This document shows, piece after piece, positions 1 to 12,284 of a DNA stretch of 64,000 bases. A program made the translations under genes and the position numbers. The DNA is from Basidiobolus meristosporus CBS 931.73 (Eukaryota; Basidiobolomycota; Basidiobolomycetes; Basidiobolales; Basidiobolaceae): NCBI GenBank assembly GCA_002104905.1, contig MCFE01000120.1:97999-161998 (forward strand), read 5' to 3'. Numbering within the stretch: position 1 is the stretch's first letter; each line of letters starts with the position of its first letter. The notes under the pieces were generated by a model. That model worked only from the letters and a program-made list of their open reading frames with translations, was not told where the DNA came from and did not search any database.

Positions 1-90
1 CAGCAGATTCAGGTTGATGAGAATCAGTGGCCAGCAGGACTCACTGGTAGTGCCAAGGCAAAGGCATGGTTGTACATACCTTCAAATTAG
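1..90 (+). pseudogene. C-terminal end of an unidentified ORF
   Basis: Frame 1 is open from the window edge for 29 codons and stops at a TAG near position 90. The segment is rich in Lys, Ala and Trp and is not recognised. It lies in transposon-rich DNA and could be the tail of an unknown element ORF running in from the left, or chance. It is recorded because the window edge truncates it. Confidence 0.2.
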
Positions 91-1231
91 CCCTTGCTTC
101 TTAGCTGTTTGTAATGTGTGCCATTGAGTATATCTAATATATCTGCACTTGATTGATACTAAGTATGCAACTTTATTGCTTCACAATATTTGTTGGACTG
201 CATGAGACTTCTTTATATGACATATAACTGGAATATATCCAGAGTGTGTACCATGTATTCTCGTAATGGTGGCATATTTCTGACAAGTTGCATACCTTGC
301 AATGGTGATAATTTCTGATGTGAATACCATGCAAATGTCAACACATGCTGGTCTCAGGATGGTCTCTGGGTCATATGCTGCCAGCTGCAAGATTGTTTTC
401 CACTTATACCATGTATATGGTAAGTTTCATCCTGGGATGATTTTGGCAAGTAGTAATAGGAAAATACTTGTTGCCCTCATTACTGATATTAGTGGAAGCA
501 TGCCACCTCTCTAACCACAATAATACATCAATCACCAGTAGATGGATTACTGGGCTCACTTGACTGCATAAAGTATCCTTACCATTTTCTTCCACAGGTG
601 TTGTCTCATTGCTTAATGGGACTTTGCTAGGTTCATGCAGAGTACTGTTGTTATGAAAGATAGGCTCAAAATCCATCATTGAGCCTGCTTCTTCAGAGTT
701 ATCACTCTGCATGCCATATTCAGAAGGCTGTGGTGAGCTTAAAGGTGTCACAAACTCTCCTGACTCAGTTTGTGCAAGGTGACAAGCACTGCCAGATGCT
801 GTTGTAGAAGTATTGAGTGTCCAGCAAGATATTGCTAGTACAGTAGTCAGTGGTGAATGGTCAAATATGACTTGCATTACAAACACAGGCTGTGCTCCTT
901 GTGATACTTCCTATGCTGTCTGCATGCTTCATGGCTGAGAGGCTTATTACAATAGCCACATGGACTTTTCTCTCTTCTCTAACGGTGTTGAATCAAAGTA
1001 ATCTTATCCATGGGACAAACACTTTGCACTCAACAACATAATACCATTATGTCCCTTTTTGTCAATACTGATGTGAACTTACGACAGTTTTGTATCTGAT
1101 ACATTGCACAAACATGAATGTAAGATTCAAAGATGACCTACCATAGTAAGCATTTTAAATAAAGCTGTGGCACCACATGCACATGTATATGTAGCATCAT
1201 TTCCCCTTTGGTTTGACTCACCTCCATACAT
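91..1231. other. AT-rich stretch, no supported gene
   Basis: No recognisable coding region, RNA gene or repeat boundary was found. A 160-codon minus-strand reading frame (404-886) is rich in Ser and Thr, matches no known family and has no supporting context. It is therefore not called. Confidence 0.4.
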
Positions 1232-1606
1232 ATGCCACCAAAAGATAAAGTAAAGTCATCTGGCGCCCAACCAAACCCCATTGCTGACAGCAGCAGAAGA
1301 ATGGTTGGACAACAGCCTGCTTTGACATTTAGTGCAACAAGCAGAGCTATAATCAAAAAAGGTCCTGTGGACAGTTTGCCCAGCAGTGGGAATAAAGCAT
1401 ACTCCTCAGGCTTTCAGTCCAGTTGGCAATTTGGGATATCTGTGGAGCCATAAGCTGACCATATGGCTGAAACAGATGAGAATGTGGCAAAAGTGGTATC
1501 CTCCGTTCAAGACCAGCAAGTGGCCATCATAATACAACCACCACCCATATTAGCAACTATGCTGTCAGCTCATACCAAAGCATTAATAGGCAATTAGGTG
1601 CAGCAG

Positions 1607-2673
1607 TGTGTTGGTGCATAGGTCCAAGGGAGAAATATGTCCAACACTTCTTAAGTGTTTTGTGTGTGGGGTGTTCACTGGGTGCAATAACCTCTGGCAA
1701 ACCCTGCTAGGAATACTTGTCTTCTGTCTCTAATCTATTGTGAAGGGGAATAAAGCCTCAAGCTTGTCAAAAGAAAACTTTTGAGCTAAAATCCCCAACT
1801 TAGTTGGCGTCTTAACAAATGTATATGCTGGGTTCAGTGTCCTTTGTGATGACAATGTACTAAAGCTTCCAAAGTCAATACAACTGTAAACTCCACCAGC
1901 AGGGACCTGATAAAAATGCAGCTGTGGTCAATAGTCACAAAGACAGAAAAGTGTCTTTGCCTGTACAAGAACAAACCTTGCAAGGAATCAAATATAATAA
2001 AGATACCTACTCTGGGTATTCCTCACAAGTAGTGCCTCCAAGGTCAGTTGGATGTCAGCGTGGTCTCCTGGGAGTGTCCTGTGGTCTGGGGTTGGAAGTT
2101 CAGGTAGCAGCATGTAGCAGTGATCACACTAATCAGCAAGTCAGTATATTGATAAAGGGATGATGATTTATTGTTGAGGGATTGCCTCCCTCATATACTT
2201 TTCTTACTGGCTAAGTGATTACTAATCATGATGTCCCAAAAGGTTCTAGATATCAATAAATATCTTAATGACATCAGAATGACCTAATAATTTTCTAAGT
2301 GGACACCCGAAGGCTCTAAGAGGCACTGCATATCCAACCAATCAGGAATCAGTATTCTGTAGCTTGTGCAACATAGAGATACCGTATATGGTATGAAAAT
2401 GGTAGGGATGGTGACACGGGTTGACCATGTGTCACAGGTACTGGTACAGGTACTTGCCTAATATAGAAGCACTTGTAGCTACTAATCTTACATATAGTGA
2501 GGGGTAACTTATGCAATAAGTTAAGCAGGGGTTATAGTCAACTGGCTTATGGGATAGTACTGATCACGTAAGACAAATGGGATAAAACCAAAGTAAGTGT
2601 GGTAGAGATATAGGGAAGTAGAAATATGGGAACAAGCACATCTGTCAGTGGGTGTCACTGCTACCCCACTACA
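1607..2673 (-). repeat. Solo Ty3/gypsy-type LTR
   Basis: This stretch of about 1.07 kb begins TGTGTTGGTGCATAGG and ends CCCCACTACA. It is alignable along its length with the LTRs of the gypsy element at 7847-13354 and lies in the same orientation. No internal domain is attached, so it is a solo LTR. It sits inside R1 coding sequence. A clear target duplication was not found (left flank GCAG, right flank GTGG). The peptide-like reading frame within it recurs in all LTR copies and is not a gene. Confidence 0.8.
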
Positions 2674-3472
2674 GTGGCTGATAGGATAGATGCAATGGCC
2701 CAGAGAAATCAGAAAGTAGTTTAGAAGCAGGATGAGCAGATAAAAGGTATGGAGCAATCAATATTTCAGTTAGAGCAAGCAGTGTCCTTGCTGCAAAGAA
2801 GGAACTCAAGTAGCTCAATGTCACAGCCAAGAATTAAGCCATTTCCCTGTGTGACAGCAGAGGAACACTGTACAGTGTTTGAAGCACAAAAACACTCCCC
2901 AAAGATAAAGCCTACAGAAAAAATATCACAGCATGGGAGGTAGAAGATATAGTGTTTATACCAAAGCCCAAAATCAAAAGACATTGAAGATCCATGCAGC
3001 TGTTAAGTGTAATGATGAAGAGTGGGCTAGTATTCAAGTGGTCACCAAAGGTCTAGTATGAAAACACTGTAAGGCCAGCATATAATTAAACTATCAGGAA
3101 CTTAAGGCCCAGCAGAATGCACTTGACTTGCTCCATGAGAATTATCTTGGATTCAAACAAGCAAATGGCTTTTGGGCAAGCATTGCTATGCTAAGAAAGT
3201 TACTCAAGAATAGTGGAAACTATCAAAGGCAGAAAAACAAGTGTGAAATGGCTAAAAACTAGCAGCCTCCTCAAGAGCCTGTTAGAAGCAGATCCAAATG
3301 CTTCAAACAGGCATCAAAGAGGCATCAGGTAGCTGGAAGAGTGTCAAAAAGGGAAAGGCAGGCAGACACAGAATCACAAGCACAGCATATACCAAGGAAA
3401 AAGTGTAGTTCTACTCAAGAAGCACTCAGTCAAAGCAGCAGTGAAGGACCTGGCAGTGATAAACACAGGCAG

Positions 3473-4674
3473 TGTAGTAGGGTCACAGTGACATCAACTG
3501 ACAGATGTGCTCATTCCTGTATTTTCTACTTCCCTATATCTCTACCACACTTACTTTGGTTTTGTCCCATTTGTCTTACGTGATCAGTACTATCCCATAA
3601 GCCAGTTGACTATCACCCCTGCTTACCTTATTGCATAAGTTACCCCTCACTATATGTAAGATTAGTAGCAACAAGTGCTTCTATATTAGGCAACTCTACT
3701 GCACTTATTGTATTTTTATCACATTTGTCCTACTTGAACAGTACTATCCATAAGCTGGCTGACTATGACACCTGCTTACCTTATTGCATAAGTTATCCCT
3801 CACATTATGTAGGACTACCAGCTGTAAGTGCTTCTATATTAGGCAGCACCTGCTGCCATACCTGTGAGATATGGTCAGCCTATGCCACCATCCCTACCAT
3901 TTCTATACCATATATGGTATCCCTACATTACACAGGTTTCCAAATACTGGTTCCTGATTGGTTGGATGTGCAGTGCCTCTTAGAACCTTCTGGCACCTAC
4001 TTAAAATGCTCTTAGCTCATTCTGATATCATTAAGATTTCTATAGATCTCCAGAACTTTCTGGAACACCATTATTAGTAATATTTTAGCCAGTGAGAAAA
4101 GTATATCAGGGAGGTAATTCCTCAACAATCAATCATCATCCCTTTTATCAATATTCCAACTTTTTGATTAGTGTGATCACTGCTATCTGCTGCTACCTGA
4201 ACTGCCAACCCCAGACCACAGGACACTCCCAGGAGACCACGCTGACAGCCAACTGACCTTGGAGGCACTACTTGTGAGGAATACCCAGAGTAGGTATCTT
4301 TTATTATATTTGATTCCTTCCCAAGTTTGTTCTTGTACAGGCAAAGATACTTTTCTGTCTTTGTAGCTATTGACCACAGCTGCATTCTTATCAAGTCCCT
4401 TCTGGTCAAGTTTATAGTTGTTTTGACTTTGGAAGCTTTAGTATATTGTCATCTCAAAGGACAAGGAAGCAAGCACATACTTTTGTTACAATGCCAACTA
4501 AGTTGGGGATTCTAGCTCAAAGGTTTTCCCTTGTCAAGCTTGTGGCTTTATTCCCTATCACAATAGATTAGAGACAGAACCCATGTATTCCTTGTAAGCT
4601 TTTGCCAGAGGTTATTGCACCCAGTGAACACCCACACACATAATACTTGAGAAGTGATGGGTGTATCTCTCCCT
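3473..4674 (+). repeat. Inverted gypsy-type LTR, end-truncated, with internal duplication
   Basis: This is a reverse-orientation copy of the same LTR family. It begins TGTAGTAGGGTCACAG, the complement of the LTR 3' end. It stops near GTGTATCTCTCCCT, about 18 bp short of the expected terminus, and passes directly into R1 sequence. It is longer than the other copies because a block of roughly 150 bp around AGTGCTTCTATATTAGGC occurs twice in tandem (about 3540-3695 and 3700-3845). Together with the LTR at 1607-2673 it forms a large inverted repeat with about 0.8 kb between the arms. Confidence 0.75.
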
Positions 4675-5300
4675 AGCCCAGGACAGACTGAATTCTATGA
4701 TAGCCAAGAAGAGTTACCAACATGAAAGCAGCTGTTTTCACAATAGTTGGCAGTGCAGCCAGTTAGCTACACTTCAGTGAGGTAGATGAGTTTGTGGAGA
4801 AAGGCAATTTGTCTACTACAGCCTCCATGTCCTCCATTGTTGACAGTGCAGATATCCCACTGACAGACAAAGGAGCAACATCAAGAACTCAAAAGGTTAT
4901 CACACTGCCTTTGATAAAATTTTGGTATGTCAATAGGCACACCAAGAGGTTGTAGCACTTCTTCAAAAGCAGTGCTCAAGAAAACGCACTTGAATATTGC
5001 AATGACTTTTTACAAAGACTGGCAGATAGGGAGCTAGACCTTACAGTGCCAGCTGAAAACCAGGACATGTGGGAGCCAGTAAGGAACAGTGGCATGAAGC
5101 CATTACATTCCTGCCAAAGTCATAGAAAGAGAGTGGTATAGCAGAAATTCTTATTGAGTGGTGGATTTTAATGGAGTTGCTTGTTGAGCATGGGGTTGGG
5201 CTTAATGTTAGTGTAGGGTATAGTGACTTATATAGGTCAACACACTTGACAATGGAGGTACAACTGAAGTTCCCACAGAAATTAATCAATTCTTAGTGCT

Positions 5301-5612
5301 GAAGAATAAGAGAAACAGTTGAGTCTGGTAGTAGGGAGTGTAAAAAGAGGCAATAGCCAATCAATGCACACAAACATAGAAGGCACTACAGTGTCCAGGA
5401 TCAGAAAGTGAGAAAATTGCCAGAGAACCAAGCAAAAGCCACTTTTGTATTGTAAGGATGAGAAATTTTGACCAGCTTTTTTATGATATCCGGGGTGCTA
5501 CTATTTTTTGAAAGCCTTTGCATGTTGTCCTGATGGAATCAATACCTCTTAGTCATGGGACTTAGAATTTGTGGCAGCCTTTTGATGGGATTGTTACAAC
5601 AACTCTTCATAG
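5301..5612. other. Remnant sequence between R1 and copia A
   Basis: AT-rich sequence with no recognised gene. A piece reading TTGTTACAACAACTC just before the copia A LTR resembles an LTR terminus and may be a relic of another insertion. Confidence 0.3.
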
Positions 5613-5962
5613 TGTTGTAAGAGTCTTGGAGATATTGGAGGTGATTTGGAGAACAAGTAGATTATGCGATTATCACTTAATGATTTATTGAATGTAAAAG
5701 TAGTATTTATACTTTTACCTGGTGTTGGCATTACAAACATCTAGAATTGGTTAAAGAAGGTCCCAAGAGCATGTGTGCAAAGTTTAGGGCTGTTTGGACA
5801 ACTTTGTGAATTTTCATATTCTGGGTACCTGGTATTTAGGTGAAAATATTCTAAGTAAATCCTGACAAGGAATTTTGGTCAGTACTCTCTAGGATTTGAA
5901 GGTGATGATCTAAGTGACTAAGTTAGGAGAATATTTGGGTGTAAATATGAATTTTTTCAACA
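5613..5962 (-). repeat. Copia A 3' LTR
   Basis: This 350-bp LTR starts TGTTGTAAGAGTC and ends TTTTTTCAACA on the plus strand. The inner flank (about 5963-5975) reads CTCCTACTCAG, a purine-rich tract on the element strand consistent with a polypurine tract. Confidence 0.88.
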
Positions 5963-5973
5963 CTCCTACTCAG

Positions 5974-7842
5974 CTAAATGTTCATACTGACTAGTCCTAA
6001 TTTTGACCTAAGATATTCAAACTTGTCTCTAGCTAATGGTTTTGTAAATATGTCTGCAATTATTTCATCTGTAGGACAGTAAACTAAGCTAATTAAGTTA
6101 TTCTCTATAGCTTCACATATGAAATGATGTCTAATATCTATGTGCATGGCTCTGGCATGAAAAGTTGGATTTCTACCTAATTGTATACATCCTTGATTAT
6201 CTTGAAATAAAGTAATAGACGTTTTTTGACATAGGCCTAAATCTTTAAAAAGCTTTCTTAACCACATTACTTCTTTTGTAGCTTCACAGGCTGCCATATA
6301 CTCTGCCTCTGTGGTGGAAAGTGCTATGGTTGGTGGCTTTCTTGAATTCCATGAAATTGCTCCTTTAGAGTAAAGAAAGGTGTATCCTGTGGTGGATCTT
6401 CTGTCTTCTAAATTTGGTCCCCAATCAGCATCAGAGTATCCCAAACAATCCTGTTCTGAATCCTTATAAGTGTATCTTAAGCAGATATCAGCAGTTCCTC
6501 TTAGGTATCTGAAAATCCGCTTAACTGCTGCAATATGATCAGATCCATAGTTCTGATTATGTTGGCTAACAACTCCTACTGAGTATGAGATATCTGGACG
6601 TGTTCCAAGCATGATATACATCAGACTGCCAACCATAGATTGATAAGGAAAGTCAGGGCTTTTAGATGGCACCAAGGTCTCTTGATTTGGTTGAGTTTTG
6701 ACCAAGTTGAGGCTTGTCTCCATTGGGGTAGCTGCCAGTTTACAGTCTTCCATTTAGTACTTCTTTGGTATATCTTGAATATACTTGGATTAGCTTAGGC
6801 TGATAATCTGGGTACTTCTGTCTATGGTGAACTTAATCCCTAAGTAGTAACTAAGTTCTCTTAGATTGGACATCTTGAACTCTTTAGATAGGCTGGATTT
6901 AGTCTCTTCCAATGTTGCTAGATTATTGGCGGTTATAATAAGATCATCCTCATATAGAGCTAATAGAACTGGAGTTGCTCTATCTGGTTTATAGTATATA
7001 CTATAGTCAGCATTACTCCTTGTGAAACTTAAAGATTCCAAATAAGAATCTATCTTGCAATTCCAAGCTCTTGGTGATTGTTTGAGACCATATAGTGACT
7101 TTTTAAGCTTGCAGACCAAATAGGGGTTATCTTAGTCAGCAAGCCCATCAGGCTGGTCCATATACACATCCTCATCAGGTTCTTCATTCAAAAATGCAGT
7201 TTTTACATCCATTTGATGAATAAAAAACTTACATTTGGCTGCAATTGCCAAAGTTAATCTGATGGAATTAAACTTGGCTACTGGTGCAAAGGTCTCAGTA
7301 TAGTAAAGTCCTTTTGTTCAAGAGTATCCTTTGACTACAAGTCTTGCTTTGTATCTTTCAATTGTACCATCAGCCTTGTATTTTGTCTTGAAGACCCATC
7401 TGCATCCAATTGATTTTTGGTTGATTGGTAATTTGACCAAGTCCCAAGTTTGATTTTGCATCAGGGCCTGATATTCCTCAGTCATTGCAGATCTCCAAAA
7501 CTTTGTCTGAGGGCTATTTAGGGCCTCTTTTACAGTCAGGGGCTCATCAATATGAACTGAATAGGCATAGGCTAAGTTTGTACCCTCATTGATAGAGTAA
7601 TTTGAGCTATTTCTTGTCCGATTAGATCTCTGGGCATTTGATACTGGAACAATTACTTCTGGGATATTCCTGGGCACTGATTCTGGCTGAACCATGGTTG
7701 TAGAGTCCTCTGGAGTGAAAAAATTATCATTGTTTTGCTCTGATGCAATCCTGACAATTGGTGGACTTGAGATCAAATTTTTGTCATCATCTGATGCCAT
7801 TTTTTGTGAAAATTTTGAATTTTCATCAAACAATGCTGTGGT
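5974..7842 (-). pseudogene. Copia A pol, RT and RNase H part
   Basis: This is the 3' part of the Gag-Pol polyprotein. The RT begins around WRSAMTEEYQALMQNQTWDL and includes CRWVFKTKYKADG. The YVDD box has become YEDDLII. RNase H is well preserved, with GYSDADWG, STTEAEYMA and DNQGCIQL, and ends near LRSKLGLV at 5974. Frame-breaking TAA codons lie at 7132-7134 and 6754-6756, and both are also present in copia B. The aspartate-to-glutamate class change of the active-site box suggests loss of RT activity. At 7842 the frame is broken by the gypsy insertion and it resumes at 13359. Confidence 0.88.
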
Positions 7843-7846
7843 GGTG

Positions 7847-8907
7847 TATAAGTCCAAGGGAGAGATACATCCAACACTTCTCAAGTGTTTTGTGTGTGGG
7901 GTGCTCACTGGGTGCAATAACCTCTGGCAAAAGCTTGCTAGGAATACTTGGGTTCTGCCTCTAATCTAATGTGAATGGGAATAAAGCCACAAGCTTGTCA
8001 AGGGAAAACTATTGAGCTACAATTCCCAACTTAGTTGGCGTCTTAACAAAAGTATGGGCTGGGTTCAGCGTACTTTGAGATGGCAATGCACTAAAGCTTC
8101 CAAAGTCAAAACAACTGTAAACTCCACCAGCAGGGACTTGATAAGAATGCAGCTGTGGTCAATAGTTACAAAGACAGAGAAGTATCTTTGCCTGTACAAG
8201 AACAAACTTGAGAAAGAATCAAATATAATAAAAGATACCTACTCTGAGTATTCCTCACAAGTAGTGCCTCCAAGGTCAGTTGGCTACCAGTGCGGTTTCC
8301 TGGGAGTGTCCTGTGGTCTGGGGTTGGAAGTTCAGGTAGCAGCAGATAGCAGTGATCACACTAATCAACAAGTTGGAATATTGATAAAAGGGATGATGAT
8401 TTATTGTTGAGGGATAGCCTCCCTTATATACTTTTCTTACCGGCTGAGTGATTACTAATCATGGTGTTCCAGAAGGTTCTGGATATCAATAGAAATCTTA
8501 ATGACATCAGAATGACCTAAGAATGTTCTAAGTAGGTGCCAGAAGGTTCTAAGAGGCACAGCACATCCAACCAATCAGGAATCAGTATTCTGAAACCAGT
8601 GTAACATAGGGATACCTTATATGGTATGGAAATGGTTGGGATGGTGACACGGGTTGATCATGTGTCACGGGTACTGGTGCGGGTACTTGCCTTATATAGA
8701 AGTACTTATAGCTAGTAATCTTACATAAAGTGAGGGGTAACTTATGCAATAAGGTAAGCAGGTGTGATAGTCAACCGGCCTATGGGATAGTACTGATTGG
8801 GTAAGACAAATGGGATAAAACTAAAATAAGTGTAGTAGAGATATAGGGAAGTAGAAAATAAGGGAATGAGCACATCTGTCAGTGGGTGTCACTGTCACCC
8901 CACTACA
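7847..8907 (-). repeat. Gypsy element 3' LTR
   Basis: A 1,061-bp LTR beginning TGTGGTGGTGTATAAG and ending CACCCCACTACA. It closely matches 12285-13354 throughout. Confidence 0.9.
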
Positions 8908-8921
8908 TCCACCCCCCTCTC
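8908..8921 (-). other. Polypurine tract of the gypsy element
   Basis: On the element strand the sequence GAGAGGGGGGTGGA directly precedes the 3' LTR. This is the expected position and composition of a plus-strand priming tract. Confidence 0.75.
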
Positions 8922-8929
8922 AGCTTTGA

Positions 8930-11900
8930 ACTTGGATCAAAGCAAACTAATCTTGATGTGCAAAATTCCTATGCTTGAATAACTTAAGTTGGTTTCCAGC
9001 AACTGGTGCTCTCAACTGGGTGTTGTCAAGCTCAGATATGTAATAACTTCCATTTCCAATCACTTTGGAAATGAGGTAGGGGCCAGTCCATTTGTTGTCA
9101 AACTTGTGGCTCCATTGTTTGTCCAAGGTGGAATCATAGAGTAGTACTGGGTCTCCTAGTGATAGTGGTTTTGGTCTTGTTGGGTGAGATTTGTCAAAGG
9201 GCACCTTGTTCTTTAGTTGTGTATCCTTAAGTTGTTCAGCAGCTCTGCTAATATTCAAGTCATGGTGATCAAGTTGCTGTATGCAAGTTGCAAGGTGGGC
9301 TTCAGTCTGCATATTGGATCTCCAATTCAATGAGTTCCAAGTGACTGTGTTTAACTCAACTGGTAGTATGCAGTCATGTCCATAGAGTAGCTTGAATGGC
9401 AATAATCCAGTTGTTTGCTTGGTAGTAATTCTATCTGCCCAGAGTGCTAGATGTAATTGCTGTGGCCACAGTGTTGTGTTATTCTCACAGGTCTTGACAA
9501 GAGAGTTCACCAATGGTCCATATCCTCTCTCTATCATTCCATTGGCTTGAGGGTGGTAAGCTGTTGTAAAAGCAATGTGTATCTTGTACTTTGAGCACAA
9601 CTCCTTGATCATTTGGGATGTCATCTCTCCTCTGTCAGCAACAAACTGCTGGATGCAGCCAAATCTGCAGATGATGTCTTCAAGTGTAAATCTCCATATG
9701 GTATGGCTCTTGTTGTTGGGCAAGGCTTAAGCCTCTGCCCATCCACTAAGGTCATCTCTAGCAACAATCAGGTACTTTTTTGATCCAGCTGTTGGCATGT
9801 GGACAAGGTCAATACCAACCTTTTGCCATAGACAGATTGTGTAAGTAGGATGCAGTGGTTCTTCATAACGCTTGGAGGATCTCTTCTGGCAAGCTACACA
9901 TGACTCAACAAAGTGCTGGATATCATAGTACATGTTTTCCCAGTAGTACCTCTGAGCTGTGGTATTGTAGGTGGCTTCTTGTCCTCTATGTCCTCCTGGT
10001 TTTCCTTGGTGGATGCTTGTCATGATGTTCAGTTGCTCTTGAGGGGTAGTGACTACTCTTCTTGGCATAAGTCCAGACTTCACTTGCTCAAAGAGAAGAT
10101 CATCTTTAAGATAGTAGTGATGTGCCTTCTTCCTGAGTTTTCTAATCTCCTGAATTTCCATCCAACTAGGTTTCTTAAGTGTCCTTAGATATTCCTTGAT
10201 CAGACTCCAGGTAGTTCTCTCTTGGTCTTTGATGGCAATCTGTTGGATCTCTGCATCAATAAAATCATCAAAGTGAGGGTCCAAGTCTTCAAATAATTGT
10301 GGTCCTTTCCTGGAGAGTGCATCAGCCACAACATTTGTCTTGCCAGGGATATGTTTGACCTCAAAGTCAAACATTTTCAGCCATGCCATCCATTGGTTTG
10401 TGGCATCATCAGGTAGGTCAGGCTTGTTGATCATTCCTATAAGTGGCTTGGCATCTGTCTCCAGGATAAAATGTGTCATGTAGAGTTGTGACTTCAGTTT
10501 CCTCAGCATCTTCACAACTCCTAGTAGTTCTCTCTTAATCTGTGAGTATCTTTGCTCTCTAGGAGAGAATAGGCAGCTCTCATATCTGCAGGCATAGCGG
10601 TTGCCATCTTCATCATCTTGTCCAAGTAGTGCTCCAGCTCCTATGGGGCTTGCATCCACTGTCAAAATAGGTGGGCATTCAGTGTTTTAATAGTCAAGAG
10701 GTCTTAGAACTGGTGGAGATACTAAGGCCTCTTTCAGTAATTGCATGGCTTCTTCTTGCTCTTCTCCCCAGATAAATGGGGTGTTCTTTCTCTGTAGTTG
10801 GTAAAATGGTTCTGCTATCTCAGATAATCTTGGGATCCAGATCCTAAAGAACCCACAAGCAGCCACAAAGCCATGAGCTTGTGTGAGATTTGTGGGGGTA
10901 GGCCAGTTGCATATCTTTTGTGTCTTGGAGTCTCCAGGTGAACGACCAAAGGTGTTGCATTTTTGTCCAACAATGGATATCTCTGATACACCAAAGCTGC
11001 TTTTCTCACCACTGATGGTGAGTCCAGCTTCTTCAATGGCTCCTAATATGGCATCATTGTCTGCAATATGGTCATAAACAAACTTTCTTACTCCAGGCAT
11101 AACTTCAGTGGTGTCCCGGAATTTTGGTCCTTTGATGCCTATGTCATCCACAAAGACAGCAAGTTTCCCAGGTATAAACTGATACAGCACATTTACCATG
11201 CATCTCTGGAACTGAGCCACGGAGTTTGTAGCCCCTTGGCTGAGTCTTGTCATCCTCAACAGTCCAAATGGTGTCTGTAGTGCAAACATATCTCTTGATA
11301 TCTCATCAAGGGGGATCTAGTCATATCCTGAGTAGAGATCATATGTTGAGTAGATGGAGTGGCCACTAAAGCTTTCTGCAAAGTCATCAATAGATGGAGG
11401 TATAGCAGCATCTCTGATAGTGACAGCATTTGCAGGTTGCATGTCTTGAATGAATTGGAGCTTTCCATTCTTCTTTTTGGTCACAAACCATCTGTTAGCA
11501 TAGGGTCCATGGCAAGGTTCTAGGATACCAGCTTCTATCTTCTTCTTAAGTAGGTCATGCACATCAGCTTGGAGTCCCCTGGGCAGTGGGTAAGGCTTAA
11601 ATGACCAGGGTGTGTGGGGCACTGTATGAAACTTGATGGGTTTTTCAACCAATGTCTTTAAGAGTCCCATCTCCTTGTCATTATATGAGAAGACCTTGTC
11701 ATGCCTTTTCAAGGTCTCCTTGAATAATAGTATCTCCTCTGGTGTTAGGTTTCCATCACCAATGATAAGTTGCTTAGGTCTCTCAGGTGTAAGTTGTATA
11801 TCATCTGGTGTTTCTTCTGGTGGTCTAATATAATCAGCGGGTCAAGATCCATCAGTCAGTGGGGTAAGTGATGGTCTAATCTTCTGTTCTACTGTCTTGT

Positions 11901-12284
11901 ATTTTGCTTGAACCATAGCTGTTTGCTCCTGTATATCTAATGAGCAGCTCCAAATGTTGGGGTGTATATTGTCAGGCTCTTCATCTTCTTCCATAACAAG
12001 ATGTGCCTTCTGGCAAGCAGTATGTGTCCTCTTATTGTTGGGTGTTACACCACAAAAGGTTGACTGTAGTCCTGGATTGGATCCTTGTATGGTGTACCAT
12101 ACTGACCCATTGGAATAGTTGGTAGTTGTAGCCTTAGTACTGGTTTCCCTTGGTCTACCTAGCAGAAGGTCAAAGTTTGCCTTCTGGCAGATGAAGAGGG
12201 GAAGCCAGACCTTGATTCCTTGTACCTCAATAGGAAACTCGTGTACTACACCATAGAGTGGACTAGATCCTGAGTTTGCATTGG
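8930..12284 (-). pseudogene. Gypsy pol: protease, RT, RNase H, integrase (stop-riddled)
   Basis: The protease end is recognisable by FDLLLGRP near 12165. The RT carries FVDDIG as its active-site box (within 10687-11289). RNase H includes TVDASPIGAGALLGQ and ETDAKPL and the family signature DALSRKGP. Integrase has an HHCC zinc domain (H..H then CVACQ) and a DDE-type core with HPQANGMIERGYGPL, then a chromodomain-free C-terminus around KWTGPYLISKVIG. Four in-frame stops interrupt one continuous frame, at about 11842, 11317, 10687 and 9727. Three of them could be single C-to-T changes from Gln or Arg codons. The pol is therefore inactive, although the reading is otherwise well preserved. Confidence 0.88.

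Larger units (their letters stand above)
1232..5300 (+). pseudogene. R1 element copy 1: unrecognised multi-copy coding remnant split by two LTRs
   Basis: Decayed coding sequence on the plus strand can be followed in pieces. One piece is 1232-1606 (starts MPPKDKVKSSGAQ, then a Gln-rich segment). The second is 2674-3472 (a heptad-like stretch around MEQSIFQLEQAVSLLQ, then Lys/Arg/Ser-rich sequence). The third is 4675-5300. The pieces are interrupted by a gypsy-type LTR at 1607-2673 and an inverted one at 3473-4674. Reading resumes across the first LTR, since VQQ before it and VADRIDAMAQRNQ after it join in frame. The segments at 3325-3472 and 4741-5297 have a second copy at 15821-16858, so this is a dispersed element. 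Stops and frame changes show decay. The C-terminal part contains Trp-rich blocks (for example EILIEWWI in the second copy) conserved between copies. No transposase, RT or integrase motif was recognised, so the class is unknown. Confidence 0.5.

Noticed and set aside
404-886. 160-codon Ser/Thr-rich minus-strand frame
   Set aside because: No family resemblance, no splice partner, and low-complexity composition in transposon-rich DNA.
1924-2163. Open frame recurring at 1924-2163, 4122-4409, 8012-8410 and 12585-12857
   Set aside because: All copies lie within the gypsy LTRs. The shared peptide is a by-product of LTR similarity, with varying frame ends and no start conservation.
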